Shown here: positions 37,232 through 49,033 of the stretch, in pieces | How the letters are laid out: each line of letters opens with the position of its first letter | How positions within the stretch are numbered: position 1 is the first letter of the stretch | Source: Rhizoctonia solani | Lineage: Eukaryota > Basidiomycota > Agaricomycetes > Cantharellales > Ceratobasidiaceae | Direction: 5' to 3' | Assembly (NCBI RefSeq): GCF_016906535.1 | Contig: NC_057383.1 | Span: 1,426,001-1,490,000 of the forward strand | DNA length: 64,000 bases | Translations under genes and position numbers: made by a program | The notes under the pieces: generated by a model | What the model was told of the DNA's origin: nothing | Databases searched by the model: none | What the model saw: only the letters and a program-made list of their open reading frames with translations

Positions 37232-37538
37232 GGTAGTGAGATTCTACAGTTGGCCAATAAGCGCGCACGCGGCAATTCGACTCCCCAAGCTTAGCTAATG
37301 TATTTCCCAAACATCCAATCCTGAGCTGATCGTTCAGTCTACGTGCAACAATGCAAAGACTCAGCACGGGTTGTGCACGGGGCTCGGGTACAGTAATAAC
37401 TATAGGTAACACCATCAGCTCGGATAGATTTTATCCGTCCATCCGAGGCCTGCTGAGCTGCGGAAGGGATATCGCTCCACAAGAGGATCCACTCTCGGTA
37501 CAGACTAGACGATACGACTACAGCTCTGTAGCTATATC
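37232..37538. other. divergent promoter region, Mic12-like gene and regulator copy 3
   Basis: About 300 bp between divergent start codons; no coding signal. Confidence 0.5.
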
Positions 37539-39799
37539 ATGACCATTCGGTCGACAGCTAGATCTTCTACTGGGTGCTACACGTGTAAACGCAGGTGAGA
37601 GCTCATACGCCTACTAACACTCGGATTCTCTCAACTCATCCAAGGCAGGAAGAAGAAATGCGATGAGCAAAAGCCTCGTTGCCTCAGATGCACTAGTGGT
37701 GGCTATCAATGCGGAGGATACCCGACGTTTGAGAACAGAATACGGCAAGTCACGTTCGGTCCGGCCGCAAATACGGGCCCGAAGCAGTCATCTAATGGTC
37801 CGGGGCCCTCGACATCTACTATAGCACCGGTATTTTCTCCAAACAGAGAGTTTGAACTAGCCGCCTTATCGAACTTGTCCGACGGCGCCTCATCTGGTTT
37901 ATCAGAAGGCTATCGGGCTCCGATTAGGGATTTCCAACCCAACAGCCGGACCCCGGTGGTCGAGTCTGTCGTATCACAGGAGCCGTCTTCGAAACTGACT
38001 TCCTATCCGGACAATGATGAGTTCGTAACTACAGATACGATTAACAGCGATCCCAGAGCCCTCGGTCTCTACCGGGAACAGCCTTCCTTGGAGCCGCCAC
38101 TTGGCTCGTCCTCGAGTTTACCTTCATCCTCAAGGCCCCTGCGCGATTCGTCTATTACAGACTCTGACTCTTCCATCGCCTCGACTTCCGAGCAAACAAG
38201 TCTACCCAACTCCGTGTTTAGCCTCGCTCACCCAGACGGACAAAGTCCCAAACTAGCTGAAACGGGTCCAAACAGTAAGCCCATTGGTCTCCCGGACGGA
38301 CCGAGTTGGCCATCTATATTGTGGGGCGAAGACGAGGACTCAGCAGCGAATGATGACGATGACGACCCTGAAGGCATCAGAGCCATCATTTGTAGATCGC
38401 CCACGCCTGATCCCAACACTCGAAGCAATGCACTGCCGTTCGTACTCCAAGCCTGTAAGTAAACTAGCCATGTTTCGAGGGGTCGACGTATTCAGCTCTC
38501 GCCTCTCAAGACGCCCATTGGGTGAAGTTTGTCGCCTTCGAACCCTTGAAAGTTGCGAGCATGATCAGAGAAGGCGTGTTCATGCAGTTTGCAAGCTCAC
38601 CTGAAGTTCGAACAAGGATATGTCTGATTGCGAATGTCATCGGCAGGCTAAGCAATGTTCCAGAGCTTGGTCACAGGGAGATGTCGATTGTGGGGATGCT
38701 TCGAACTCAGGCTCACCAGCACATCGAAGACTTCCACTCCGAAGGACCTGCCGTTGAACGGGCGAGAGACATGCAGAACGCACATAGGGTGCTGGACAGC
38801 ATGATGGAGGTAAGCAAAATGCTATGAAACTTTGAGGCGAACCCTGAATGAGTCTGAATATAGATAGTTTTGATTGATCGATACTCGAGCCCTCTGTCCA
38901 ACATAGTCGCGCTTATGAAGGCTGCTGCGCCAGTATTTCGGCGGGCTTGCCCAGAGTCTTCCAATCAGCTCGTCAACCTACCGAACATACTCACCTCACC
39001 CGGGCTGAATCTTCAACACTTTGCAGCAACCGATGTGATCGTAAGTCTTGCTACAGCACGACCAATGCTCTTCAAGTACGATGTCAAGTGCACACCCGAG
39101 ACGTATGCTCAGCTACTCAAAGGGGACTATGGACTTCGTTGGCTGCATGGAGCACCCGACCACTTCATTGTCTTGGTGGCCTGGATAAATGCGCTATATG
39201 AAGAGTATGGGACTAACGTGGACCCTATGTACATAACTGAGATCGAGAGTCAAACACGGAGCACAAACATCAAGATGGACCCCGCATCTGAGGCCATCCT
39301 CCTCGTTCTGAGGCTTGCGGTACAAGAATGTTGGCGCCAAGCAGTTTTAGTTTATCTATATACGGTGAGCATAGCAGAGTTGATCATTCTGACCTGAGGC
39401 TGATACCCAGGAGCCAGATTCTATGCGGGGCTCAAGCTGACGACCCGAGGGTTATGAGAGCCGTGAGATCTTTTGTGTATATATTCGATGGCGTAAAGCC
39501 TGGAAGAAACCCTGACTCTTTCTTATCCATTCCAATTATGACGGTATGTTGCACCTATCGACACCTGACAGGCTTATCGACGGTACGCCCTTTAGGTCGG
39601 ATGCTTCGCGCACCGTGAGCACGACCGTAAGATAATTCGTCAACGGCTACTTGGTCTCCGAGAATCTAGTAATTGTGGCACTACTTGCTATGAATGCCTA
39701 GGGGTATTAGAGGATGTTTGGGCAAGAACTCGAGCTGAAGATCGGCCAGCAGTCTGGTCGGATCTAAGGTTAGCGCATTTGAAAATTACAAGGCTGTAA
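37539..39799 (+). CDS. Zn2Cys6 transcription factor, cluster copy 3
   Basis: Start MTIRSTARSSTGCYTCKRR, intron 37595-37648, then KKKCDEQKPRCLRC-TSGGYQC completes the zinc cluster. A Ser-rich linker holds ALSNLSDGASSGLSEGYRAPI and an acidic block EDEDSAANDDDDDPEGI, then TPDPNTRSNALPFVLQAC. The helical domain begins HWVKFVAFEPLKV and includes LIANVIGRLSN, KAAAPVFRRACPES, NILTSPGLNLQHFAATDVI, LLKGDYGLRWLHGAPDHFIVL and ECWRQAVLVYLYT. It then gives GAQADDPRVMRAVRSFVYI, DGVKPGRNPDSFLSIPIM, and WSDLRLAHLKITRL at the end. All exons join in frame. It is nearly identical to copies 4 and 5 through the helical domain but diverges in the linker. Lacks the CDE intron. Targets unknown. Confidence 0.9.
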
Positions 39800-39960
39800 A
39801 CAATTCGGGTCCTATGTGTAAGTACGGGAGCAAAGTCGCCTATAATCTAATTGTATTGAAATCAATATCAGATTCGTGGTAGGCAAGTTACCTGGTGTAC
39901 AAGCCCCGTGCGCAACTTGAGCTTGTGCTGGGCCTTTGCAATTTTTGAGGCAAAGGAGGC

Positions 39961-40244
39961 GTCATTCATTGCCCATGAACTGGCTATGGAGCGGTGATTT
40001 CCCCGGCGCCCAGGCCGCTTTTTATACTAAAGGTTAGCTTTCTGGACCTAGCTATAGAGAACGAGATCGAGTGGTCGAAGTTGGAAGTTGTCTACATTTT
40101 GGGCTTGCATTTATGTATATAAAGTTTAATTTACTTAATATGAGCTCGCCATGGCCCTGCGTACGTTTGACGTCGCTGCTCAAGTTGACACGCAAGGAAT
40201 AACCGGGCGGACAATTCATATGTGTAAGCTGACTGACGGAGTCC
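39961..40244 (+). repeat. left arm of long inverted repeat
   Basis: 284 bp that reappear reverse-complemented at 40717-41000 with only three mismatches seen and no indels. The arm contains a TATA-like box (TATATAAA, 40116-40123) followed by ATGs at 40140 and 40151 pointing inward. The second opens a 48-codon frame starting MALRTFDVAAQVDT. Confidence 0.95.
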
Positions 40245-40716
40245 GGGGGCCAGAGACGGCGCCAGGTCGCGATTTTCTGTCATTTTCTCCAAGTTAATTA
40301 GCCTACAATAATACCGGAGTAAAAAAAATTGGCCGGAAGTTACCAAGACAAGGGTGGGAAAACACGATTCTCAGAGATTTATAGATACATATTAGTATAC
40401 AGAAAATATACAAATCAACCATCAGCTGGATGATTGAGAAAAGATAATAACGCCTAACTTACAATAACGAATCGCAAGACCAGTATACTGGTAGGCAGCA
40501 GAATGGTCCACATAATTGATGCAGTTATGTGTGTCAAGCTTATTGGTTTGAAGGTAGGGAGATGAACCACAACGATAATTAGACACTACCGCGAGCCACC
40601 AGCTCAAATATTACTTGACAAGGCTTCTCTAAGCTTGATAATGTAAATTGATTTGTATGAATGCGGTATCAGTACTTGTGTGTTGAACAAGTAATCGCAA
40701 CTATCTCTATGCTTCT

Positions 40717-41000
40717 GGACTCCGTCAATCAGCTTACACATATGAATTGTCCACCCGGTTATTCCTCGCGTGTCAACTTGAGCAGCGACGTCAAACGTAC
40801 GCAGGGCCATGGCGAGCTCATATTAAGTAAATTAAACTTTATATACATAAATGCAAGCCCAAAATGTAGACAACTTCCAACTTCGACCACTCGATCTCGT
40901 TCTCTATAGCTAGGTCCAGAAAGCTAACCTTTAGTATAAAAAGCGGCCTGGGCGCCGGGGAAATCACCGCTCCATAGCCAGTTCATGGGCAATGAATGAC
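40717..41000 (-). repeat. right arm of long inverted repeat
   Basis: Reverse complement of 39961-40244 over 284 bp. With the 472 bp spacer (40245-40716) the whole structure is 1,040 bp. It lies exactly in the interval between regulator copies 3 and 4, where flanks on both sides resemble the corresponding flanks of copies 4 and 5, so it looks inserted. The minus-strand frame here (MALRTFDVAAQVDTRGITG) runs 68 codons into the spacer. Confidence 0.95.
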
Positions 41001-41203
41001 ATCTCCTTCAGATTGCTAGTGGGCAAGATAAAGAACGCTGAAGAATCATGTGCATGGTTGCTAAACATCCCCATATGCACCATTCAATCGTAATTCATCA
41101 CGTGTACGCGATGCCTCACCCGTAAGACAACTTCGAAAAACGCTTGGGTGATTCCTTTGTACATTGCGGGTTACTTCCACGACCGCAACTCCATAGTCAC
41201 CTC

Positions 41204-43421
41204 ATGACCATCCGGTCCGCAGCTCGATCTTCTACTGGGTGCTATACGTGTAAACGCAGGTGAGAGCTCATACGCCTACTAACACTCGGATTCTCTCAAC
41301 TCATCCAAGGCAGGAAGAAGAAATGCGATGAGCAAAAGCCTCATTGCCTGAGATGCACTAGTGGTGGCTACGAATGCGGAGGATACCCGACGTTTGAGAA
41401 CAGAATACGGCAAGTCACGTTCGGTCCGGCCGTAAATATCTCGACATCTATTATAGCACCGGTGTTTCCTCCAAAAAGCGAGTTTGAACTAGCCACCTTA
41501 TCGAACTCATCCGACGGCACCTCATCTGGTTTATCAGAAGGCTATCAGGCTCGGATCAGGGATTTCCAACCTGACAGCCAGACACCAGTGGTCCAGTCCG
41601 TCGTATCACAGGAGTCATCTTCGAAACCGACTTCGAATTCCTACCCAGATAATGATCAATTCGTAGTTACAGATATGTTTGAAAGCCATTGCAGAGTTCT
41701 CAGTCTCTACCAGGACCAACCTTTCTTGGAATCGTCATTTGGTTTGTCCTCGAAATCCCTGCGCGGTTCATCCGGATCCATTACAGACTCCGACTCTTCC
41801 ATCGCCTCGACCTCCAGGCAAGCAGGTCTACCCAACTCCTTGTTCAGCCTTGTTCGCTCAGACAACCATAGCGCTAAAATAATCGAAACGGAGCCAAATA
41901 GTCAGCCCATTGGTCTCCCGGACGGACCGAGTTGGCCAACTATACTGTGGCACGAAGATGATGACTCAATAGTAAATGGTGGCAACGATGATCCTGAGGG
42001 AATCAGAGCCATTGTTTGTAGGTCACCCACGCTTGATCCTAACACTCGGAGCAACGCATTACCATTCGTACTCCAAGCCTGTAAGTTAGCCAGCTGTGTT
42101 CCAGGAGTTTGACGTATTCAGCTCTCCTCTCAAGACACTCATTGGGTGAAATTTGTCGCGTTCGAGCCCTTGAAGGTTGCAGGCATAATTAGAGAAGGCG
42201 TGATCATGCAGTTTGCAAGCTCACCTGAAGTTCGAACAAGGATATGCCTGATTGCGAATGTCATCGGCAGGCTGAGCAAGAGCCCAGAGCTTGGTCACAG
42301 GGAGATGTCGATTGTGGGGATGCTTCGAACTCAGGCTCACCAGCACATCGAAGACTTCCACTCCGAAGGACCTGCTATCGAACGCGCAAGAGACATGCAG
42401 AACGCACATGGGGCGCTGGATAGCATGATGGAGGTACGTTAAGACCTTGAGGCTTTGAGGCAGACACTGGACCAACCCAAGTGTAGATGGTCTTGATTCA
42501 GCGGTACTCGAGCCCTCTGTCCAACATAGTCGCGCTTATGAAGGCTGCTGCGCCAGTGTTTCGACGAGCTTGCCCAGAGCCTTCCGATCAGCTCGTGAAC
42601 CTACCGAACATACTCACCTCACCCGGGCTGAATCTTCAACACTTTGCAGCAACCGACGTGCTCATAAGCGTTGCCACAGCACGACCAATGCTCTTCAAGT
42701 ACGATGTCAAGTGTACACCCGAGACGTATGGTCAGTTACTCAAAGGGGACTATGGCCTTCGATGGCTACACGGAGCACCGGACCATTTTATCGTGCTGCT
42801 GGCCTGGATAAATGCGCTATATGAAGAGTATGGGACCAACGTGGACCCTATGTACATAGCCGAGATCGAGAATCAAGTGCGGAGCACAGACACCAAACTA
42901 GGTTTTGTGTCCGATGCTATCCTCCTTGTTCTAAGGGTTGCATTACAAGAATGCTGGCGCCATGCAGTTCTTATTTATCTATATACAGTGAGCATCAGAA
43001 ATTTAGTCATTCTGATCGGAGCTTAATACTAGGCATGAGGTCCTGTGCGGAGCTCAAGCTGATGACCTGAGGGTCACGAGAGCCGTGAGGTCTTTCGTGC
43101 ATGTAGTCGATGGTCTCAAGCCTGGGAGAAATCCCGACTCCTTCTTAATGATTCCAATTATGACGGTATGTTGCACCTATCAACACCCAACAGGCTTATC
43201 GACGGTAGGTCCTTTAGGCTGGATGCTTTGCGCACCGTGAGCACGATCGTAACATACTTCGTCAACGTATAATGGGCCTCCGAGAGTCCAGCAACCACGG
43301 CACTGCTAACCATGAAAGCCTACGAGTGCTGGAGGACGTTTGGGCAAGAACTCGAGCTGAAGATCGACCAGCAGTCTGGTCGGATCTGAGGTTGGCGCAA
43401 TCGAAAATTGCGAGGTTATAA
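41204..43421 (+). CDS. Zn2Cys6 transcription factor, cluster copy 4
   Basis: Start MTIRSAARSSTGCYTCKRR with first intron virtually identical to copy 3, then KKKCDEQKPHCLRC-TSGGYEC. Compared with copy 3 the linker has small deletions and substitutions (for example NISTSIIAPVFPPKSEFEL). The acidic block reads EDDDSIVNGGNDDPEGI, followed by TLDPNTRSNALPFVLQAC. The helical domain has HWVKFVAFEPLKVAGII, KAAAPVFRRACPEPSDQLV, LRWLHGAPDHFIVLLAWINALYEEYG and ECWRHAVLIYLYT; it ends RLAQSKIARL. All exons join in frame, about 640 residues. Upstream sequence (AATTCATCACGTGT and its surroundings) matches the promoter of copy 5, so control is probably shared. Targets unknown. Confidence 0.9.
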
Positions 43422-44326
43422 ACAATTTGAGTTCCATGTGCAAGTGCGGGAGAAAAATCACTTATAATCTAATTATATTCATACCAATATCAGCTTCATG
43501 GTGGGTGAGCTACCTGGTACACAAGCTCTGTGCGCAACTCGAGCTTGCAACTGGGCCTTTGCAATAACTGAGGTATTGCAAACGGCAGTGGTGCGTGGTG
43601 GTGATGGTGATGGTGATGATCATGATGTCGTTTGATGGTTTCGAATTCAGATCCAACATGAGTTGCAGTGCTTAGAATGCCTCGACACCGAAGAGGTGAG
43701 TAAATCCATTGGCACATATGTCCACCGCAACTTTACATTTCTATTTTAATACTTCTGTTTTATTAAAAATTTGAAGTTGTAGCCACGCGTCTATGTATAT
43801 CCGTAAACGCGGTGTGATTCTTGCGCGCCTCTTCGTTCTAAGCAAATGCCAAAAATAAAATGACATTGCTACTGCAAGAACACACCACAGGGCTTGCTTC
43901 GAGATAAGCAGGTGGGGATCCATAGAGGTCCTACAATTGGTCAATAAGCGCACTAATCCGCCTCCTTCTGCTTAGCAAATCAATTTGACAAGCATGCCAA
44001 TCCCGACCCGGTCGGCTCCGATCCGTTCACTCTATCACACCACGACTTGGGCCTTGGCCAAAATTGTCACTTATAGCTAGGCTCACCCTACCCTGCGCTA
44101 GCAGGCAATACAAAGAATGTTGAAAGATTACGTGCATAGTTGATGAACATCCTGCATATGCATCTCATTCAATCATAATTCATCACGTGTTGAACAACAT
44201 CTTAACTATAAAACCATTTGGCCAAGCCCCCAGCGTTCGAAAATTGCCCACAGGACTCCTTCCCCGCGCTGCAAGTTATCTGTATACCCAATAATATCTG
44301 TCAACTACAGCTCTGCTACCCGTTCC
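43422..44326. other. intergenic; duplicated flanks of regulators and a GGTGAT microsatellite
   Basis: The first 150 bp match the 3' flank of copy 3 (39810-39960). A short GGTGAT/GATGAT microsatellite lies at about 43590-43625. The right part (from about 44095) matches the promoter of copy 4 (from about 41020), including AATTCATCACGTGT with a CACGTG core. No gene recognised. Confidence 0.6.
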
Positions 44327-46636
44327 ATGACCATCCGGTATGCAACCCGATCTACTACTGGATGCTACACGTGTAGACGCAGGTGAGACTTTATATGCTT
44401 GTCAAGCCTTGAAATGTCTCACTCAATTCATCCAAGGTAGGAAGAAGAAATGTGATGAGCAAAAGCCTCATTGCCTCAGGTGCATCAGAGGTGGTTTTGA
44501 ATGCGAAGGCTATCCGGCATTTGAGAGAAGGATGCGGCGGGTTATGTTTGACTCAACCACAAGTACGGGCCCAGAGGAGTTAGCAAGTGGCCTTGGGCCC
44601 TCGGCGTCGACTATAACGCTGGCAGTTTCTCCAAGCAGTGAATCTGGGCCGACCGCCCTACCCGACCTGTCTGGAGACGCCCCAAGCTCATTTAGTTTAC
44701 CGGAAATTTATCAGGTTACGATTCGGGATTTCCAACGCAGCAGCCAGACCTCAGTGGTCGAGTACAGCTCTGCCACTGTCAAGGATAATCTTGTATCACA
44801 GGAATCTTCTTCCGGATCCCAGCTGGTTCCCTGCTCTGACAACGATCAATTCGTGACCATAGATACACTTGACGGGCATTCCGAAACTCTCGGTTTATCT
44901 CAGGGCCAGCTTTCGTTACAGTCATCACCTGACTCAGCCTCGAGCCCGCCCTCATCCTCGAGGTCCCTGCGTAATTCTTTGATTACGTCTATCAGCACAG
45001 GCCCCGACACTTCCATTGCCTTGACTTCTGGACAAGCAAGTCTACTCAGCTCGCTTTTTAGCCTTGCTCGCTCAGACAGCCAAAGTCCCAAGCTAACTGA
45101 AACAAATCCGAATAATCAAGTCGTTGGTTCCCAGGATGGGCCGAGCTGGCCATCTGTACTATGGCATGAAGATGAGGACTCGGTAGCGAACGACGACAAT
45201 GACGACCCTGAAGGCATCAGAGCCATCATTTGTAGATCGCCCACGCCTGATCCCAACACTCGAAGCAATGCACTGCCATTTGTGCTCCAAGCCTGTAAGT
45301 AAACCAGATATGTTTCGAGAGTTCGACGCATTCAGCTCCAGCCTCTCAAGATGCCCATTGGGTGAGCTTCATAGCGTTCGAGCCCCTGAAAGTTGCAGGC
45401 ATGATCAGAGAAGGCGTGGTCATGCAGTTTGCAAGCTCGCCTGGGGTCCGAACAAGGATATGTCTGATTGCGAATGTCATCGGCAGGCTAAGCAATGTTC
45501 CAGAGCTTGGTCACAGGGAGATGTCGATTGTGGGGATGCTTCGAACTCAGGCTCACCAGCAGATCGAAGACTTCCACTCCGAAGGACCTGCCATTGAACG
45601 GGCAAGAGATATGCAGAACGCACATAGGGTGCTGGACAGCATGATGGAGGTAAGCAAAAGGCTATGAGAGTTTGAAGCAAGCACTGGACCAACCCAAGTG
45701 TAGATGGTCTTGATTCAGCGTTACTCGAGCCCTCTGTCCAACATAGTCACGCTTATGGGGGCTGCTGCATCAGTGTTTCGACGAGCTTGCCCAGAGCCTT
45801 CCGATCAGCTCGTCAATCTACCGAACATACTCACCTCACCCGGGCTGAATCTTCAGCATTTTGCCGCTACGGACGTGCTCATAAGCGTTGCCACAGCACG
45901 GCCTATGTTCTTCAAGTACGATGTCAAGTGTACACCCCAGACGTATGCTCAGCTACTCAAAGGGGACTATGGCCTTCGATGGCTACACGGAGCACCGGAC
46001 CATTTTATCGTGCTTCTGGCCTGGATAAATGCGCTATATGAAGAGTATGGGACCAACGTGGACCCTATGTACATAGGCGAGATCGAGAGTCAAGTGCGGA
46101 GCACAAAGATCGAGCCAAATTTCACGCCCGATGCCGTCCTGCTTATTCTGAGGCTCGCGGTACAAGAATGTTGGCGCCAAGCTGTTTGCGTTTACCTCTA
46201 TATGGTGAGTATCATAGAATTTATCCCGGCCAGAACCTAATATCAGATACGAGGTTCTGTGCGGAGCTCAAGCTGATGACCCAAGGGTCACGAGAGCCGT
46301 GAGGTCTTTTGTGTATATAGTTGACGGTGTCAGTCCTGGGAGAAATCCGGACTCTTTCCTCTTCATTCCAATCATGATGGTATGTGGCACCTATCAAGAC
46401 CCCAACAGACTTATCGATGGTATATGCTCCAGGTTGGATGCTTTGCACACCGCGAACAAGATCGTAGCGTGCTTCGTCGGCGTATGATGGGCCTTCAAGA
46501 ATGTAGTAATCCTGGGGCCGCCAGCTATGAATGTCTGGAAGTACTGGAAGATGTTTGGGAGAGGACTCGAGCTGAAGATCGACCAGCAGTCTGGTCGGAT
46601 TTGAGGTTATCATATCGCAAAATCACGGGGGTATAA
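44327..46636 (+). CDS. Zn2Cys6 transcription factor, cluster copy 5
   Basis: Start MTIRYATRSTTGCYTCRRR, intron, then KKKCDEQKPHCLRC-IRGGFEC. The linker is the most diverged of the copy 3-5 trio (STSTGPEELASGLGPS, DLSGDAPSSFSLPEIYQ). The acidic block EDEDSVANDDNDDPEGI and TPDPNTRSNALPFVLQAC are retained, with nucleotide identity to copy 3. The helical domain matches copies 3 and 4 (MVLIQRYSSPLSNIV, LRWLHGAPDHFIVLLAWI, ECWRQAVCVYLYM) and ends SYRKITGV. All exons join in frame, about 680 residues. The intron at about 45650-45703 is a mosaic of those in copies 3 and 4, a gene-conversion sign. Targets unknown. Confidence 0.9.
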
Positions 46637-46880
46637 ACTCATTGAGGGATTCTGCGTACGGGTACTAGAGAAGGGACATTTGCGAATGTAATGTATTTTA
46701 TTGTCGGGTGCTAATAGTTGCATAAACATAGCGTTAGTTATACGTGTATTTAAGGCTTGAGGTATATTAATATTGTCGCACTAGAAGCAATTACAACACC
46801 GAAAGCCATAAGCCAGAAAATGAAACCAAACAAGTGAAACCAATGTACAAACGCCAGAACCCACTTCTGCAGCACCAGTT

Positions 46881-47908
46881 CTACACTTGAATAGAACGCT
46901 CGATCCTAAATTCACCGCTCGCATCATCCTCGACAAAATTCCACCCCGTTACGTCGTCCAGCTCATTGAGGTTGCAGGTCCAAATTGCGTCAGTCTCGAC
47001 TTCACCACGCAACATTTCAGTAGCTAGTTCCATATAGTGTCAGAAATGAGAGGGCCTATAATATAAAGTACATATACCCTTGTAGTCACGAGTCACATAA
47101 GCGGTCAAGTTTGGAGTAAATTGAGCCGTAACGTTAGATCCGGAACTACAGGAAGACTTAGCTTTGTCCAATGGTAAGCAACATAATCTAACTTACCCAA
47201 CTCCGGTCCATATAAGTGTAGGCTCATAGCGTTGGCTATACCCATCCCCTCGTACAAATCCTAAGATAATGCTTATGGTCAGAAACACCACGAGGTGATA
47301 GATTAGTTAAATATACCAATGCTGATGTTGGCGCGAGCATCGGTATTGTTCTTGCAAACAAGGAGCTTAGTTCCGCTGGCCTTGGTCACTTCTCCAAAGC
47401 GCTTTTGGCCAGGTTCACCCTGGATTCTGCTGATATCTCCACTCTATTAGAGTCTGTCAGCGCTTTACATGATACTGGGAGCATAGCTATCACCTTGACT
47501 TCCACCCAGGCACCGGAATCAACGAGGTTGTCTTGGTCCTGCCCCAAAAGGTCAGAAAAATAGGCTCATATAATATATTTACGAGCGTACAGTCTGGGAA
47601 TAACCAAAAGCCAGCCGGGACCCATAGTGAATCGATGCTTTCGCATGGCCTTTGGCGCGGAAAGTGATGACCTCTGAACCGAATGATCAGTTAGTGAATG
47701 GCCCAACGGCGCATGTATTTGACTTGCTCCAAACAACTGGGAACTGGTCCTTGAACAACTTTGCTTTGCTGGGGGGCTCGAACACCATCATGACTGTGGT
47801 ATCCCTAATAGACTTGTTTGTTAAACAGGTAGAAAATCAGATACAATCATCTTGATGTACGTACTTCTGGAGCCCATATGCATAGAAATGCATTGTCTTT
47901 GAGGCCAT
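46881..47908 (-). CDS. Unnamed conserved small protein, divergent pair member 1
   Basis: Multi-exon minus-strand gene of about 210 residues. Start MASKTMHFYAYGLQK, then DTTVMMVFEPPSKAKLF, VVWKVITFRAKGHAKASIHY, RLAFGYSQTDQDNLVDSGAWVEV, KSGDISRIQGEPGQKRFGEV, KLLVCKNNTDARANISIGF, RYEPTLIWTGVGSGSNVTAQF, DYKATEMLRGEVETDAIW and the end EFRIERSIQV. No signal peptide or membrane helix; the alternating hydrophobic pattern suggests a beta-rich cytosolic fold. The second intron starts with GC (A|GCAAGT) where its paralogue has GTGAGT. I do not recognise the family; similar unnamed proteins seem to exist in agaricomycetes, from memory only. It is head to head with a paralogue at 49034. Confidence 0.75.
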
Positions 47909-49033
47909 TTTGTGGTAGAAAAATTACAGAAGCTAAGGGGTTACGCGTGTAGTAATTGCACCTATAAAGGGGATTGATGCAAGTGCCCAAGGAGGATATG
48001 GGAACTTGAAGTAGCATCAATTCAGTCTTTTATAGCCCACTCGACCAATGCTAATACCATACATTATGCTATATCCATAGCTAAATATCGTGGGGCTTCG
48101 ACATGATGCGAGTATGGTCGGATTCGAGTAACCGCTCGGGACCAGAGGCTGCGCACTGGATACGAGGGCGTTGACATTTTAGTGCCTTGATGTTCTCTTC
48201 TGCGTACCTGACGAGATTCCACCTGACAAAATCTGATCGGATGAAGCCTGCACCGGTTGCCTCACAAACCGACATCATTAATTCCCATGAATCATCTTGG
48301 AGCGCATCTCAATACTATCAGCGGATGCTCAGTGGCCGAAGTCGGATATGTCGGATGGGCATGTTAAAGCCGCTAGGCGCCCTCTCCGGGGATTCTGTTT
48401 AGAATGTAAGTGTACCGACCAACAAGAGCCGCCCCATATGAAGATTTGCAGCGCATTATGCACACCGACAATCCTATCGCATGAAGGTTGTGTTTTATGC
48501 TCAAGATTATGGGGAACAACTAGAGGCAGATATACTGCACTGGTAGTTAACCTCCACCGACTGCATCCACCCAAAGTCGTCTTCTGATTTTCCTGACTGG
48601 CTCGATAAGCGCCGACCTCGGCATAGCGCTTGCCGGCCACGGGTCAGCGCTCCAGCCGAAGGTCAACATCAAATGCAGGGGAACATAAACCAGGAACCAT
48701 CCATCCATGTCAAGTTCCTGTTCAAACCATATGCCAGAGTGGCAGAGTTGTACCTCGTTAGGAAGAACGTAAGCATGATATGAACTTTGCCGGCTGCCGC
48801 ACCTGGGCGCGTTATCCCGACGTTCTGTGCTGGTCAGCTCAAAGCCGGTGCGGCTATGAGGGTCCGATATTTGGACGAGGCACAGCTGTCTATGAACCTG
48901 TTTCTCGGATTCCATGGTACATTTCCTCTGGGGCGGCCGCCCGTATTTAAGTTGCTGGTTAGATCGATGCCTTGTATCCATCAATACTCCAGGCTTCACC
49001 AAAGAGTTTCAGTGCAGTCAATATCACTATACA
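47909..49033. other. divergent promoter interval of the small-protein pair
   Basis: 1.1 kb between start codons pointing away from each other. A 151-codon minus-strand frame (48547-49002) overlaps the presumed promoter of the plus-strand gene and has no recognisable residues, so I treat it as chance. Confidence 0.5.

Noticed and set aside
48547..49002. 151-residue minus-strand protein
   Set aside because: Overlaps the promoter of the divergent gene, has no domain-like pattern and no intron structure, unlike its neighbours.
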